Origin: Pelagerythrobacter sp041912895
GTDB taxonomy: Bacteria > Pseudomonadota > Alphaproteobacteria > Sphingomonadales > Sphingomonadaceae
Assembly (NCBI RefSeq): GCF_041912895.1
Contig: NZ_JAYSGI010000003.1
Coordinates: 186,001-250,000, forward strand
DNA: 64,000 bases
Reading direction: 5' to 3'
Of the stretch, positions 43,500 through 50,899 are shown one piece after another. Each line of letters starts with the position of its first letter. Position 1 is the first letter of the stretch. The notes beneath the pieces are model-generated. The model saw only the letters and a list, made by a program, of their open reading frames with translations, did no database searches and had not been told where the DNA came from. A program made the translations under genes and the position numbers.

Positions 43500-43514
43500 G
43501 GGAAACCGGTGTCA
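43500..43514. promoter_or_regulatory. Putative LacI-type operator, hydratase/lacI spacer
   Basis: On the minus strand it reads TGACACCGGTTTCCC. It is 24 bases before the hydratase-like ATG and 120 before lacI, in the divergent spacer. It shares the ACCGGT core and flanks with four other sites in this locus. Confidence 0.7.
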
Positions 43515-43633
43515 AAATGTTTGTCCGGCGGCTATGACCGGGCGAGGACGACAGGCGCGCCAAGTGCGCTATACACACGGCGCCGAATCTCTATCGTCGG
43601 TCGCCAAGCCATGTTGAGGGGAAATTCGAGCCG

Positions 43634-44659
43634 ATGGCGAAGTCCGAAAAGCAGCCGACGATCAACGATGTCGCGCGGATCGCCGGGGTGTCGAAGAAGA
43701 CCGTCAGCCGGGTCATCAACCGCTCGGTGCTGCTGAAGCCCGACACGCGCGAGAAGGTCGAGGCGGTGATCGCGCAGCTTGGCTACGTGCCCAATCCACA
43801 GGCGCGCGCGCTCGCGCTGCGGCGCAATTTCCTGCTCGGCCTGCTGCACGACAATCCGAACGCGCAGACGGTACTCAACTCTCAGGAAGGCGTGCTCGAC
43901 GCGATCCGCGACACCGAATTCGCGCTGGTCGTACGCCCGGTCGATCGCCACTCGCCCGACATGCTCGACGACATCCGCCAGTTTCTGGAGAAGCAACGCC
44001 TCTACGGCGTGCTGATCCTGCCGCCGGTGTCGGAGAACGACGATCTCGCGGCGCTGTGCCGGGAGATCGGCTGCGGCTACGTGCGGATGGGCTCGGCTGA
44101 GCTCGACAGCGGCGAACACATGGTCGAATCGAACGATCGCGAGGCGGTCGAGCGTGCGGTCGACTACCTCGTGGAGATGGGCCACACCCGCATCGCGATG
44201 ATCCTGGGCCCCGAGGGCTTCCGTTCCGCGTACGAGCGGCGCGAGGGTTTCCTCGCGGCGATGAAGCGCCACGAGCTCGAAATCCGCCCCGAACTGATGG
44301 CCCCGGGGGAATATACCTTCGATTCGGGCATGGCCGCGGCGGAAACGCTCCTCGCCATGTTGCCGCGGCCGACTGCGATCTTCGCCAGCAACGACGAGAT
44401 GGCCGCCGGCGCGCTCCATGTCGCGCGCCGCCACGACCTGCAGGTGCCCGACGACCTTTCGTTGGTCGGGTTCGACGATTCGGCGATCGCGGCGCATATC
44501 TGGCCACCGTTCACCACGGTGCGCTGGCCGATCCGGGCGATGGCGAACGCGGCCGCACTCAAGCTCATCAACCCGTCGGAAGCGGCCGAGCAGCCATCGC
44601 ATTTCTTGTCCGATCTCGTGCGCCGCAGCTCGGTTTCGCGGCCCAATTCGACGGCTTGA
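43634..44659 (+). CDS. LacI-family transcriptional regulator of the uronate locus
   Basis: 341 residues. The N-terminal HTH TINDVARIAGVSKKTVSRVIN is the LacI signature, followed by the hinge helix YVPNPQARALALR and a periplasmic-binding-like sugar domain (DRHSPDMLDDIRQFLEKQ, PTAIFASNDEMAAGALHVAR, SLVGFDDSAIAAHIWPPFTTV). It should bind an uronate-pathway intermediate and release operator DNA. It lies next to the uronate genes, and five matching operator-like sites flank them, including one in its own promoter region. Confidence 0.92.
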   Translation: MAKSEKQPTINDVARIAGVSKKTVSRVINRSVLLKPDTREKVEAVIAQLGYVPNPQARALALRRNFLLGLLHDNPNAQTVLNSQEGVLDAIRDTEFALVVRPVDRHSPDMLDDIRQFLEKQRLYGVLILPPVSENDDLAALCREIGCGYVRMGSAELDSGEHMVESNDREAVERAVDYLVEMGHTRIAMILGPEGFRSAYERREGFLAAMKRHELEIRPELMAPGEYTFDSGMAAAETLLAMLPRPTAIFASNDEMAAGALHVARRHDLQVPDDLSLVGFDDSAIAAHIWPPFTTVRWPIRAMANAAALKLINPSEAAEQPSHFLSDLVRRSSVSRPNSTA

Positions 44660-44705
44660 GATGCTAGAGGTTGAAATCGAGGGGTGATCGGCGCTAATAC
44701 GTCTA

Positions 44706-44720
44706 TGACACCGGTTTCCA
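44706..44720. promoter_or_regulatory. Putative LacI-type operator, dhuI-kduD-kdgK promoter
   Basis: TGACACCGGTTTCCA, 36 bases before the isomerase ATG. It matches the other four sites. Confidence 0.75.
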
Positions 44721-44755
44721 AATTGGCCCGGCGCGGGCCGGAGAGAGAGGTTCCC

Positions 44756-45433
44756 ATGAAGATCGCCCTTATCACCGAGAACAGCCAGGCCGCGAAGAAC
44801 GGCGTGATCCACGATGCGCTGACGACCGTCGCCGAACCCCTCGGGCACGAGGTGTTCAACTACGGCATGTACACGCCCGAAGACGCGACATCGCTGACGT
44901 ACGTCATGAACGGCCTGCTCACCGGCATCTTGCTGAATTCGAAGGCGGCGGATTTCGTCGTCACCGGCTGCGGCACCGGAATGGGCTCGATGCTGGCCTG
45001 CAATTCGATGCCGGGCGTCTTCTGCGGGCTGGTGATCGACCCGACCGACGCCTTCCTGTTCGGCCAGATCAACGACGGCAACGCGATTTCGATGCCTTAC
45101 GCCAAGGGCTTCGGCTGGGCTGCCGAGCTCAACCTGCAGGATGTCTACCGCAAGCTGTTCGATGGCGAGCGCGGCCTCGGCTATCCCAAGGAGCGGGCCG
45201 AGATCATGCGCGCCAATCGCGGCATTCTGAAGGACCTCAAGGCGGCATCGTGCCACGACATGCTGACAGTCCTGAAGAACGTCGATCAGGATCTGCTGAA
45301 GACGGCGATCGCGGGCGAGCGTTTCGGCGAATACTTCTATGCGAACTCGCAGGACGCCGCGATCAGCGACTATCTCCGCGGTCTCTCGGCCGATGCCGCC
45401 ACGCAAGGCGTGGCCGAACCCGCCCTTTCCTGA
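44756..45433 (+). CDS. RpiB/LacAB-fold sugar isomerase, probably 4-deoxy-5-hexosulose-uronate isomerase (DhuI-like)
   Basis: 225 residues, longer than RpiB (~150). It begins KIALITENSQAAKNGVIHDAL and has VTGCGTGMGSMLACNSMPGV, the active-site region of the RpiB fold, then NDGNAISMPYAKGFGW. Next to kduD and kdgK the best guess is the enzyme that converts 4-deoxy-L-threo-5-hexosulose uronate to 3-deoxy-D-glycero-2,5-hexodiulosonate, the step done by KduI in enterics and by RpiB-family DhuI in streptococcal glycosaminoglycan breakdown. GAGAGG precedes the ATG. First gene of a four-gene operon. Confidence 0.8.
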   Translation: MKIALITENSQAAKNGVIHDALTTVAEPLGHEVFNYGMYTPEDATSLTYVMNGLLTGILLNSKAADFVVTGCGTGMGSMLACNSMPGVFCGLVIDPTDAFLFGQINDGNAISMPYAKGFGWAAELNLQDVYRKLFDGERGLGYPKERAEIMRANRGILKDLKAASCHDMLTVLKNVDQDLLKTAIAGERFGEYFYANSQDAAISDYLRGLSADAATQGVAEPALS

Positions 45434-45469
45434 TCGCGCCCGAAGGCGGAAAAGTACGAGGGGGAGCCG

Positions 45470-46243
45470 ATGGCAAACAGCCTTTTCGATCTGACGGGGC
45501 GCGTCGCGGTGGTGACCGGGGCCAACACCGGCATCGGCCAGGGCATCGCGCTGGCGCTGGCCGAAGCGGGCGCGGACATCGCCGCGGTCGGCCGCAGCGA
45601 GGCGGGTGAAACCGCCGAGAAGGTTCGCGCGCTGGGGCGCAAGTGCGAACTGGTTTCGGCCGACCTGTCGTCGATCGCGCCGGTGGGCGATGTCGTCGAC
45701 ACGGTCGTGTCGCGGCTCGGCCGGCTGGACATCCTGGTCAACAACGCCGGGATCATCCGGCGCGACGACGCGCTCGATTTTTCGGAAGTGGACTGGGATG
45801 CGGTGATGGACACCAATCTCAAGTCGCTGTTCTTCCTGTGCCAAGCCGCGGCGCGGCACATGGTCGGCTGGTCGAGCCAGGACGGCGAGCGGGCCAAGAT
45901 CATCAACATCGCCTCGATGCTCACCTTCCAGGGCGGCATCCGCGTGCCGAGCTACACCGCGAGCAAGAGCGGCGTGGGCGGCCTCACCAAGCTGCTCGCG
46001 AACGAATGGGCGGCGAAGGGCATCAACGTCAACGCGATCGCGCCGGGCTATATCGCGACCAACAACACCGCCGCGCTCCAGGCGGACGAGACGCGCAACC
46101 GCCAGATCGTCGAGCGTATTCCCGAAGGCCGCTGGGGCGACCCTGCGGATATCGGCGGCGCGGCGGTGTTCCTCGCGAGCAGGGCGGCCGACTACGTCCA
46201 GGGCCACGTGCTCGCGGTCGACGGCGGTTGGCTGGCGCGATGA
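45470..46243 (+). CDS. kduD: 2-keto-3-deoxygluconate dehydrogenase (KduD-like SDR)
   Basis: 257 residues, classical short-chain dehydrogenase: VTGANTGIGQGIALALAEAG cofactor site, LVNNAGIIRRDDALDF, catalytic Ser in INIASMLTFQGGI, and YTASKSGV with the Tyr-Lys pair. IRRDDA and SMLTFQGG are typical of KduD. It reduces the DKII intermediate to 2-keto-3-deoxygluconate using NAD(P)H in the cytoplasm. Its stop overlaps the kinase start (ATGA). Confidence 0.9.
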   Translation: MANSLFDLTGRVAVVTGANTGIGQGIALALAEAGADIAAVGRSEAGETAEKVRALGRKCELVSADLSSIAPVGDVVDTVVSRLGRLDILVNNAGIIRRDDALDFSEVDWDAVMDTNLKSLFFLCQAAARHMVGWSSQDGERAKIINIASMLTFQGGIRVPSYTASKSGVGGLTKLLANEWAAKGINVNAIAPGYIATNNTAALQADETRNRQIVERIPEGRWGDPADIGGAAVFLASRAADYVQGHVLAVDGGWLAR

Positions 46244-47259
46244 ACGCCGCTGCCGGCAGCCCGGTCGTCTGCTTCGGCGAACTGCTGCTGCGGTTTTCGA
46301 CCCGGAACGGCGTGGCGCTCGCCCGCACGCGCGAATGCGGGGTCGACGTCGGCGGGGCCGAAGCGAACGTCGCGGCCGCGCTGGCGAGCCTCGGGCAGCC
46401 ATGCCGGATGGTGTCCGCGGTGCCCGACAACCCGCTCGGCCGGATGGCGCGAATGGCGCTCGCCTCGGCCGGGGCGGACACCGCGCACGTTGCTTCGCGC
46501 GTCGGGCGCATGGGGCTCTATTTCTACGAGCCGCCCGCCGGGCCGATCGCCGGGCGCGTCACTTACGACCGCGCCGGTAGCGCATTCGCGCAGGCGCGGC
46601 CGGAAGACTTCGATTTCGCCGGCGCGCTCGAAGGCGCGGCGCTGCTCCACATATCGGGCATTACGCCTGCGCTTGGGCCGGGCGGCGTCGGACTTGCGCG
46701 GGCCGCCACGGCAGCGGCAGAGGCCGCCGGGGTGCCGATCTGCTTCGACGGTAACTATCGCGCGAACCTGTGGGATGCGTGGGAGTCAGATCCGCAGGGC
46801 ATATTGCAGGAACTGGTGGGGCACGCACAGATGCTGATCGGCAACCATCGCGACATCTCGCTCCTGCTCGGCAGAGTATTTTCGGGCGATGGGCCCGACC
46901 GGCGTCGCGAGGCGGCGGAGGCGGCGTTCGAAGCCTTTCCGAAGCTCGAACTGATCGCTTCGACCGCGCGGCATGTAGAGACGGGGCAGGTCCATCGCCT
47001 CGCCGCGCGCGTAGATCTGCGGGGCGGGCACTGGCAGACCGAAGAGGTGCGGATCGAGGGCATCGTCGATCGCATCGGTACCGGCGACGCCTTCGCCGCG
47101 GGGCTACTGCTACGCTACCTCGAAGGCGCGTCGGCGCAAGACATGGCGAAGTCGGCGCTGGCGATGGCGGTGATGAAGCACGGCACGCCCGGCGACATGA
47201 TCCTGGCGAGCCGGGCGGAACTCGACGGGTTCGATCCCGGTGGCGACGTGAGGCGCTAA
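46240..47259 (+). CDS. kdgK: 2-keto-3-deoxygluconate kinase (PfkB family)
   Basis: 339 residues of the ribokinase/PfkB family: VVCFGELLLRF at the start, DVGGAEANVAAALASLG, FDGNYRANLWDAW and the C-terminal signature DRIGTGDAFAAGLLLR with the catalytic Asp. It phosphorylates 2-keto-3-deoxygluconate to KDPG, the common end point of the saturated and unsaturated uronate routes here. Coupled to kduD by a 4-base overlap. The KDPG aldolase is elsewhere. Confidence 0.88.
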   Translation: MNAAAGSPVVCFGELLLRFSTRNGVALARTRECGVDVGGAEANVAAALASLGQPCRMVSAVPDNPLGRMARMALASAGADTAHVASRVGRMGLYFYEPPAGPIAGRVTYDRAGSAFAQARPEDFDFAGALEGAALLHISGITPALGPGGVGLARAATAAAEAAGVPICFDGNYRANLWDAWESDPQGILQELVGHAQMLIGNHRDISLLLGRVFSGDGPDRRREAAEAAFEAFPKLELIASTARHVETGQVHRLAARVDLRGGHWQTEEVRIEGIVDRIGTGDAFAAGLLLRYLEGASAQDMAKSALAMAVMKHGTPGDMILASRAELDGFDPGGDVRR

Positions 47260-47261
47260 GA

Positions 47262-48800
47262 ATGGACAGACGGACCTTCGTGAGATCGGGAGCAGCCGTC
47301 GGCGCGCTGCTCGCTTCGCAGGCGACTTTCGCGCAAGGCGACCCGCGCGTCGGGCGATACCGCGGCATGAACGCCAGCGGCGTGGCGGCTTTCCTCGGCA
47401 TCCGCTACGCGCGCGCCGCCCGCTTCGCGCCGCCGGTGCCCGAGCCTTTCGCCGGCGAGCCGCTGTCCGCGACCGCCTTCGGGCCGATCGCGCCACAGCG
47501 AGGGCTCGGCGACTTCGCGCAGAGCGAGGACTGCCTGTTCCTCAACGTCTGGACGCCCGACGCCGACCGCCGCGCGCGCCGCGCGGTGATGGTCTATTTC
47601 CACGGCGGGGCCTACAATTCGGGCACGGTCACCGATCCGCTGACACACGGCCAGCATCTCGCGGCGCAAGGCGACGTGGTGGTGGTTTCGGTCAACCAGC
47701 GCATCAACGTGTTCGGCTACGGCTGGCTCGCGCCGTTCGGCGAGCGGTTCGCCGACAGCGGCAATCTGGGGCAGCTCGACCTGATCTGCGCGCTGCGCTG
47801 GGTGCGCGACAACATCGCCGCGTTCGGCGGCGACCCGTCGCGGGTGATGGTATTCGGCCAATCGGGCGGCGGGGCCAAGATCGCCACGCTGATGGCGATG
47901 CCTGCCGCCGACGGACTGTTTCATTCGGCTGCGACGATGAGCGGACAGCAGGTAACCGCCAGCGGGCCGGGCAACGCGCTCAAGCGGACCCGCGCCTTCC
48001 TGGCGCAGATCGGGCTGGGCGAGGGCGATATCGAGGCCTTGCTGACGCTGCCGGTCGAACGGCTGGTCGAAGGGCTGGAGGCGACCGATCCGGTGCTGGG
48101 CGGCGGCGTCTATTTCGGGCCGGTGCTCGACATGACCAACCTGCCGCGCCATCCGTTTTGGCCCGACGCCGCGCCGCAATCGCTGCGGATCCCCATGATC
48201 CTCGGCAACACCGCGCAGGAAACCCGTGCCTTCATCAACCCGCGCGGCCCCGTGCTCGAGGGGATCGACTGGAGCAACCTCGCGCAGCGCATCGCGCCGC
48301 AGATAAAGGTCGACCTCGCGCCAGATTGGGTCGTCGCGCAGTATCGCGCGCAGTTCCCCGCATGGTCGCCGGAGGAGGTGTTCTACGCCGCGACCACCGC
48401 CGGAAGGAGCTGGCCGGGCCAGGTGATCGAAGCCGACGAGCGGGCGAAGGCGGGCGCGGAGAAGACCTGGGTCTATCAGCTCGATCGCCCGTCGCCCGTC
48501 GATCCGTTGCGCGGGGCGGCGCATACCGACGACATTCCCTATGTCTTCGGCACGCTCGCCGCGCCCCGCAGCTATTCCGGCACGGGTTGGCGCGCACGCG
48601 ACATCAGCAAGACGATGATCGCCGCATTCGCCGGCCTCGCCCGCACCGGCCGCCCGGGGCTGGCGGCGTGGACGCCCTACACCGTGCCGGCACGTGAAAC
48701 GCTCGTCGTGGGCGAGGATGCCATCGCGATGCGCGACGATCCCCGCCGCTGGCAGCGCGAACTGTGGGCGACCGCGCCTTATATCCAGCCGGGAATCTAG
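47262..48800 (+). CDS. Secreted type-B carboxylesterase (PnbA-like)
   Basis: 512 residues. A twin-arginine-type signal (MDRRTFVRSGAAVGALLAS) precedes the carboxylesterase domain: SEDCLFLNVWTP, VYFHGGAYNSG (oxyanion hole), GGDPSRVMVFGQSGGGAK (catalytic Ser), and HTDDIPYVFG (catalytic His). It starts two bases after kdgK. A role in removing methyl, acetyl or feruloyl esters from pectin in the periplasm is inferred from context. Confidence 0.85.
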   Translation: MDRRTFVRSGAAVGALLASQATFAQGDPRVGRYRGMNASGVAAFLGIRYARAARFAPPVPEPFAGEPLSATAFGPIAPQRGLGDFAQSEDCLFLNVWTPDADRRARRAVMVYFHGGAYNSGTVTDPLTHGQHLAAQGDVVVVSVNQRINVFGYGWLAPFGERFADSGNLGQLDLICALRWVRDNIAAFGGDPSRVMVFGQSGGGAKIATLMAMPAADGLFHSAATMSGQQVTASGPGNALKRTRAFLAQIGLGEGDIEALLTLPVERLVEGLEATDPVLGGGVYFGPVLDMTNLPRHPFWPDAAPQSLRIPMILGNTAQETRAFINPRGPVLEGIDWSNLAQRIAPQIKVDLAPDWVVAQYRAQFPAWSPEEVFYAATTAGRSWPGQVIEADERAKAGAEKTWVYQLDRPSPVDPLRGAAHTDDIPYVFGTLAAPRSYSGTGWRARDISKTMIAAFAGLARTGRPGLAAWTPYTVPARETLVVGEDAIAMRDDPRRWQRELWATAPYIQPGI

Positions 48801-48940
48801 GCCCAATCGACATTCAGCCCTGACGGCCTGCAAATGTCCGTTCTGCGCGCTTCCGGTACTCACGGGCTGAAAGCCCGCTGCGCTCCGGGTCACGCAAAAC
48901 CGACATTTTCATCACGCCATCATCTGAACGTCGATCGGGC

Positions 48941-49384
48941 CTAGTCCGGCTTCGAGACCGGATAGGCGATGATGATCGAGAGTGGCTCGGGCCCGACCTG
49001 ACGCATTCCAACCACCGCGCCGTCATAGAGATAGGCGGCCATGCCGGGGCCGAGTTCGGCCTCGACGCCGTCCGACACGACCACCCCGCGGCCCGAGGTG
49101 ACGTAATAGACCTCGTCGTGCGCGATCGGATGTTCGCCGATCGCCGCGCCGGGATCGAGCACCCGGCGGCGGAATTCCATCGTGCGCGGCTGGGGCGCGG
49201 CGTCGCTGATCCGGTAGGCGGTCGACATGCCGATGGCGCCGTGGGGCGGCGCCTCGCGCACCGCCACCTCGGCTTCGGTTACGACGACCATGGGTGGGGC
49301 CGCCCCGGCCGGGGGACTGCCCGACGCGGCGGCGCAGGCGGGCAACGCGGCCACGAGCGCGACCGCGGCGATCGTGCGGGTCAT
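48941..49384 (-). CDS. Lipoprotein cupin, KdgF-like
   Basis: 147 residues. The N-terminus is a lipoprotein signal with lipobox LPAC near residue 17. The cupin barrel has PGAAIGEHPIAHDEVYYVTSG, with the metal-binding His and Glu, and a second motif region around GPGMAAYLYDGAVVG. KdgF cupins open the ring of unsaturated uronates in the cytoplasm; a lipid-anchored form would act in the periplasm. The ATG overlaps the pectate lyase stop (ATGA), so the two are coupled. Confidence 0.72.
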   Translation of the reverse strand: MTRTIAAVALVAALPACAAASGSPPAGAAPPMVVVTEAEVAVREAPPHGAIGMSTAYRISDAAPQPRTMEFRRRVLDPGAAIGEHPIAHDEVYYVTSGRGVVVSDGVEAELGPGMAAYLYDGAVVGMRQVGPEPLSIIIAYPVSKPD

Positions 49385-50724
49385 TGCTCGACCTCGCGCA
49401 TCGCACGGTCGCGCGGCGACAAGTGCTCCTGTGCGCCTTCGCTCTGGCCGGGGTAATGGCCGCTCTTCGGCGTCATCGTGTCGAGGTTCCAGTCCGCTTC
49501 GCGGAACGGGGCGCTGGTCGCCTCGATCTCGGGATAGCCGCCGACCTCGTCTTCCGAATCGATCACGTCGCCACGACCTTCGGCGATGAAGAAGAGCACG
49601 CGGATCTCCTCCTCTCCGCGATCCCACGGGCGCGCGCCGGCTGTGGCGAGCACCGTCGTCTCGACGTCCTGCACCGGCAGGATGTCGTAGCCCGACAGGT
49701 CGGTAAGCGGCTCGTCCGCGCGGATCAGCTCGGCCCTCGTCTCGCCGTAGCGGCCGAACTCGGGAAGCGCGTTGCCGTGCCGATCGACCGCGAGGTTGTC
49801 GCGCCCGTAGTAGGCGAGATCGCCCACCCCGCCGAGCATCAGGAACGGCAGCCCCTCGTCGGTGTCGTTGCCGCCGCGCATAACATTGCCGACCGCGGTG
49901 ATCTCGCCGGTGACGTGCGGATGATCGACCCATTCGAGGTCCATCAGGTTGTAGTGTACCGCGCGGTGCTGCGGATTGTAGATCAGGTTGTTGACCATCA
50001 GCACCTGCGCGCCGCCCTTCACCAGCGGATGCCGCTCGACGTTGTGCGCCCAGACATTGCGGTCGAAGACGATGCCGGTGGCGTTGTCGTGGATCAGCGA
50101 GCCTTTCGAATGCTCGCCCTTCGGGTGGCTCGAATTCGCGAGGCCTTCGGCCGCGAGGTTGAGGCGGAAGGTCACGTTGTGGCTGGTGCCCGCGCGCCAT
50201 TCCTCGACCGTGTTGCCGGTAAAGCGCGGGCCGCTGGCGGACATGTTCTCGTCCAGCGCCCACATGAAGGTGTTGTTCTCGATCAGGACGTTCGCCGCCG
50301 CTGCCGTGGAGAAGGCGTCCGCCTCCCATCCGCTCATTCGCGGCTGGCCGTCGGCGCCGGTGAGCACGCGCAAGTGGCTGATCTTCACATCGTGCGTCTT
50401 GAGGTCGATCCCGCCACGCAGCAGCGTGATACCGGGGGAGGGCGCGGTCTGCCCGGCGATGGTGACGAACGGCTCGTCGATCGACAGCACCGAACGTTCG
50501 AGGTCGATCGCGCCGCCGACTTCGAACACGATGATTCGCCGCCCTTCGGCCGCCAGTGCTTCGGCGAGGCTGCCCGGCCCGTCCTTGTCGAGCGTGGTCA
50601 CGCGGATGATCCGGCCCCCGGCGCCGCCTTGAGTGGGATCGGCCGGCTGGGCCGCGAGCGGTGCGGCAAGGGCGAGCGAAAATGCTGCGATCCCCAGCGT
50701 CACGGCGGTGATTTTCTTTTTCAT
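49381..50724 (-). CDS. Secreted pectate lyase (polysaccharide lyase family 1 type)
   Basis: 447 residues with a signal peptide (ALAAPLAAQ). The parallel beta-helix begins GGAGGRIIRVTTLDKDGPGSL, then RIIVFEVGGAIDL, FVTIAGQTAPSPGITLLRGG and VKISHLRV. Later coils have NVLIENNTFMWALDEN and IVFDRNVWAHNVERHPLVKGG; the last carries the Arg and His region expected near the active site. It cuts polygalacturonate by beta-elimination, giving unsaturated oligomers. GGAGAGGAG precedes the ATG. It precedes and is coupled to the cupin gene, and an operator lies 56 bases upstream. Confidence 0.88.
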   Translation of the reverse strand: MKKKITAVTLGIAAFSLALAAPLAAQPADPTQGGAGGRIIRVTTLDKDGPGSLAEALAAEGRRIIVFEVGGAIDLERSVLSIDEPFVTIAGQTAPSPGITLLRGGIDLKTHDVKISHLRVLTGADGQPRMSGWEADAFSTAAAANVLIENNTFMWALDENMSASGPRFTGNTVEEWRAGTSHNVTFRLNLAAEGLANSSHPKGEHSKGSLIHDNATGIVFDRNVWAHNVERHPLVKGGAQVLMVNNLIYNPQHRAVHYNLMDLEWVDHPHVTGEITAVGNVMRGGNDTDEGLPFLMLGGVGDLAYYGRDNLAVDRHGNALPEFGRYGETRAELIRADEPLTDLSGYDILPVQDVETTVLATAGARPWDRGEEEIRVLFFIAEGRGDVIDSEDEVGGYPEIEATSAPFREADWNLDTMTPKSGHYPGQSEGAQEHLSPRDRAMREVEQ

Positions 50725-50779
50725 CGGTTCTCCTCTCCAACACAACTTGACAAGCCTTGGACGTATATGCAATGAAAAA

Positions 50780-50794
50780 TGACACCGGTTACCA
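50780..50794. promoter_or_regulatory. Putative LacI-type operator, pectate lyase promoter
   Basis: TGACACCGGTTACCA, 56 bases before the pectate lyase ATG and in the spacer shared with the divergent TonB receptor. Confidence 0.7.
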
Positions 50795-50870
50795 AACAAG
50801 CCGGGATGGGAGTTATCGGATGTCGGATGGGCCGGCGGGGAAGAGCCCCGTCGCATGGCCCGCCCCCAAA

Positions 50871-50884
50871 AGACACCGGTGCCA
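50871..50884. promoter_or_regulatory. Putative LacI-type operator, TonB receptor promoter
   Basis: AGACACCGGTGCCA, 16 bases before the receptor ATG and overlapping its ribosome site region. It is the most divergent of the five sites but keeps the ACACCGGT core. Confidence 0.6.
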
Positions 50885-50899
50885 ATTTGGGGAGGAGCT

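Noticed and set aside
43532..46402. A 956-codon minus-strand frame opposite lacI, dhuI and kduD
   Set aside because: It spans three well-supported plus-strand genes and has no motif of its own.
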